DNA from: Chaenocephalus aceratus
Lineage: Eukaryota > Chordata > Actinopteri > Perciformes > Channichthyidae
Reading direction: 5' to 3'
Length of the DNA: 64,000 nucleotides
Assembly (NCBI GenBank): GCA_023974075.1
Contig: JAMFTG010000718.1
Location: 39,321 to 103,320 of the forward strand
The position numbers and the translations under genes are program-made. This document shows positions 61,039 to 64,000 of the stretch, piece after piece. Numbering within the stretch: the first letter of the stretch is position 1; every line of letters begins with the position of its first letter. The notes beneath the pieces were generated by a model. That model did no database searches. It was not told where the DNA came from and worked only from the letters and a program-made list of their open reading frames with translations.

Positions 61039-62431
61039 ACGGTCAACAGAAAGTATCAGAGCAGATTCACCCTCTTTCTACGTCAAATCCCCAAAACCGG
61101 CATCCAACAGTAAATAAACCACACCCATGTGGACATTGCCGGAAGTGACAAACAATAAGAATTAAACGTGATGCAAACGAAAATGAAGATAATAATAGAA
61201 GTAATAAGTAATGGCAAAACAAGCTTTTTGGCTCCTACATTACTACTAATAATATATATTTTAATAATATTTAATTTCACATTCTGTTCTTGTATCATAT
61301 TCTATTTACATGTTTAAAGTCTATATTGCACAATTTCGTTTTTCTTTTATATGTATTGTTGTACTTTATTATATATATTTTTTGTATTTATTGAACATGT
61401 TGGAAACAAATATTAATAATTATAGCAAAGAGAAGCAAAATAAAAAAAACGTTCAAGGTATAAAAAAAGAAATTCTCAAATAGTGTCATGTTCAAAAGGG
61501 GCCAGCAACTATATGTTGCATTGTTGGAGGAACTCGGGTCGAAACCATTCCATTGCCATTTCTACACCGTAGCTTCTGTGCATATGACGATAAAACCTTT
61601 GAGTCTTGAATAATTCTCCGTGCACGCCATTTTAAGAATGTTTTTAACCAATAACCCTAATGCATAGTGGTGCGAAAGCAATGTTGGCTAAAGCTGCCCC
61701 ATGTACAGTGTGTTGTGACAGTTGATCAATGGGGACTGTCCACGACACTATAAACAACTGAACTAAACATTGGTCATTTCCAAAAGTGTTGGAGTCCAGC
61801 TTCCGCAGTATAAATGTCCGTTTCTCCCTCTGTGGCGGGTCGTTACTGTCACCTCTTTGCCCTCAGCAGTCGGGGGGGTGTTCACGTGGTGTTTCGGGGT
61901 TTTGGACGCTGCCTTCAGCGTTTGAATCCGGGGATGACCGACAGAGGGAGAGGAAACAGCTGCTGTCGGCTCAGCGGCAGCCGTTTGATGAATTGCCTCT
62001 CTTGGATGATGGCGCTGTTGCTGAGTGATTCTGACGCAGGATTGTTCTGTCGGCACCTCGATGGCAACCGCAGATAAATACAAAAAGGGGGAAGAAATGA
62101 ACCGCCATGCAACTCACTTCCACACTCGGCTTTTTCATTTTTCATTAAAGTTGCCACCTCTCAAATAGATCTCCAAATGCAGCGAAATGGAACCGCATGT
62201 TTGTGCAGAAAAGTGCCTGAAATGTGTCAGTTTTGAGAGGCTGCCTCTTGTTTGCTTTTTACTTTTACCAGAACTCCTCCTTGACTTTATTGCAGAAATT
62301 ATGTGTGATTGCATCATGATAAATATTCCTTCGATGCTCTACCATCATGCTGAAAGTTACTGCTGCAGAATGTCGTGATGTTTTTTCTTTTATTTCATAT
62401 TTATTCACCTTATTTTTACATCTGTTTACAG
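61039..62431. other. Intron with a LINE-like 3' trace
   Basis: At about 61385-61505 the words attgaacatgttggaaacaa and tcatgttcaaaaggggc repeat the antisense LINE 3' end seen at 24.55 and 29.07 kb. The rest, including overlapping short frames near 61.8-62.1 kb, is not supported as coding. The intron ends gtttacag before the exon at 62432. Confidence 0.5.
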
Positions 62432-62484
62432 CTCAGACGACTACTATGATTACGACGCCAGTGGGGAATCGTATGAATCTTATG
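62432..62484 (+). CDS. khdrbs3: khdrbs3 exon: tyrosine-rich C-terminal region, part 2
   Basis: This 53-bp exon takes the last base of an Asn codon from the exon at 42174-42256 and ends one base into the next codon (TATG|gtgagt). It encodes NSDDYYDYDASGESYESY then the start of a Gly codon. The YYDY block and the closing SY-G fit KHDRBS3 (DYYDYGHG...YDSYG); the region between is a little shorter and different in sequence. The intron before it is 20.2 kb. The remaining C-terminal coding (EEW... to the final basic, Tyr-containing nuclear-localisation end) was not found by eye before 64000 and should lie downstream. Confidence 0.94.
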
Positions 62485-63699
62485 GTGAGTTGCTTCTCTT
62501 CTTCAGATATCTCTCCTGGTAATTAATTGTCAGAACATCAATTTCTAGTCTCTGCACAGCCGGTCTCATCTCACTTGTCGTAGCATCTGCTTCCTGTGTG
62601 ATGTCTTAGACACATTTAAAAAAGAAAAAGGACTTTCAAAGTATTTTATTAGAAGTTCAGTAGTGTTGACCCCGATATGCTATCTGGAGTAGGACAGGCT
62701 TACTTACAGTTTTCTATCTGCAATTGTCACATCTAAAATGGCAAGTATGTTGTTTTTGTTGTTGTTATGAATAGGTGAAATACACATTCTTAACCAGGAC
62801 TCGGCTACAATTTATTTGGGTCATTAGGAGAGAATAATTCAATTGAAAACCAATTAACTAAGTCACAATCTTCACTTAAATACAGGTAATCCCACAAAAA
62901 ATATTACATTTGATTTAATTAGATTTTCTAAAATGTTAATTTCATACTTTAATTTAGCTTTTGTCTGCAAAGAATCGCCTAATACCAAAGGATATACATT
63001 CTTCTATGATACAATAACAACCACAAGTTTGTTTCACCAACATAAATATGGATTACTTGTATTTTTTAACACGTTTAGTTTTCAAAGCCATCAAAAATAC
63101 AATAGCCAGCCTTCCAGAATGCTAACATCTAAAGCTGAAGCTAACACACAGGAATCCCTGGCTATCACAGGCTAACAACAGAATCAACCTCACCATATAT
63201 TACTTCCCCAATGAACAGCTTAATGCACTTTCCAAACCAAATGGATGTGTTTGAGTGGCACGGTCTCGCAGTAATGTCAGCTAAACGGAACCGCCCTCAG
63301 GTTTAGAGGTTGTTCATCGTGTCTGGAAAGAAACCGCAGTTGCCACAAAGTTCAGACAAAGTTCATACCGTTTTAGATAGTTCAACAATACTGTGTCAAC
63401 CTTTGACAAGATACAGTTGAAAGTGGGCCACGGTCACGTCTGCTGCAGAGTTCCTGAATGAGCTCATACACACTGAGATCCGGTCGACTTTGCTGCCGTA
63501 CAGCTGAAGGTTGATCCATCTCAAAGAGTGGATTTGTAGCCTTTTTGTGAACTGGGAAATACGAGACGAACTCTTTATCTCGGTCGAATGCTAGAGTCTG
63601 CATTGTGGAGCAATATAACTTACATTGGAAACAGCAACGTTTCAATCCCCTTATCTTTTTTAAGTGGTAGTATAGTGCTATGTTTAAAATGGCATACTT
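62485..63699 (+). other. khdrbs3 intron, last visible part
   Basis: Intron after the donor gtgagt. No further khdrbs3 exon was found. The 87-codon antisense frame at 63382-63645 is not recognised. Confidence 0.55.
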
Positions 63700-64000
63700 A
63701 TAATAATAATAATATATTTGATTTCTATAGCGCTTTTCTTGAACCCAAAGACGCTTTACATTTGGGAGCGAGGGTAGACAAACAAAACAAAGCCAAAAAG
63801 AAACGAAGTTGGTTGAGAGGGGGGGGGGGGGGGGGGGGGCTTATGGATACAGAGTTGAAGAGGTGGGGTTTGAGGCGGGACTGGAACAGGGTGAGGGACT
63901 CAGACTCACGGAGGTCTTGGGGGAGGGAGTTCCAGAGCTTCGGGGCTGCCACGGAGAAGGCTCTGGCCCCGAAGCTCCGGAGTTTGGCCTTGGGGATGGA
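63700..64000 (-). mobile_element. LINE C-terminal coding and 3' end (antisense, runs off window)
   Basis: On the minus strand the end of the window encodes AAPKLWNSLPQDLRESESLT then LFQSRLKPHLF, the typical C-terminal end of fish L2-like LINE ORF2. It is followed at lower coordinates by a long G run (C on the coding strand, about 63820-63839), aagcgctatagaaatc and (TTA)n. Fewer than 100 codons are visible; the rest would lie beyond 64000. Confidence 0.85.

Noticed and set aside
61763..62157. Overlapping 80-106-codon frames on both strands just before the last exon
   Set aside because: None resembles KHDRBS3 or another family. The true exon is fixed by phase and the YYDY block at 62432-62484.

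Overview
The window reads as nuclear DNA from a ray-finned (teleost) fish. It has spliced exons with GT/AG borders, introns of 2.5 to 20 kb, long (GT)n and (CT)n microsatellites, many minisatellites, tRNA-derived SINEs, L2-like LINE pieces, and a dense population of short inverted-repeat DNA transposons of the kinds common in fish. Nothing prokaryotic is present.

One protein-coding gene is supported: khdrbs3 (SLM2/T-STAR, a STAR-family KH-domain RNA-binding protein and splicing regulator), on the + strand. Five internal coding exons are visible at 8006-8152, 10713-10852, 26652-26830, 42174-42256 and 62432-62484. They encode the second half of the KH domain, QUA2, the RG/proline-rich region and most of the tyrosine-rich C-terminal region. 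Exons for the N-terminus (QUA1 and the first half of KH) and the last coding exon were not found and should lie outside the window. The rest of the window is intron. Exon 26652-26830 appears to lack one base in each of two C runs, so as given it does not keep a single reading frame.

Layout: 1-8.0 kb is intron with a minisatellite-bearing hAT element and an L2-type LINE piece. 8.0-10.9 kb holds two exons around a 23-bp minisatellite inside an inverted-repeat element. 10.9-26.6 kb is intron with a 37-bp array beginning about 50 bp past a splice donor, a 0.7-kb GT tract, and at least five further DNA transposons, some nested. 26.3-27.8 kb holds the RG-rich exon between copies of a 99-bp repeat. 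27.8-42.2 kb is intron with LINE and SINE pieces, a second copy of the 4.2-kb hAT element with a LINE inside it, and several MITEs. 42.3-62.4 kb is intron with duplicated segments, long GT and CT tracts, a 33-bp array, two perfect or near-perfect palindromes, a 2.4-kb TTAA-flanked element carrying a solo LTR, and two more hAT elements. 62.4-64 kb holds the last visible exon and an antisense LINE end.

The main theme is that most long tandem arrays lie inside, or at one end of, a transposable element recognised from inverted repeats and target-site duplications. Several insertions can be proved from the window alone because a second copy of the host repeat supplies the empty site. Several arrays repeat a protein-binding-like motif tens of times in khdrbs3 introns: ETS-like, CCAAT/GC-box, CU-rich and UG-rich. 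Whether any of them acts on the gene is inference.
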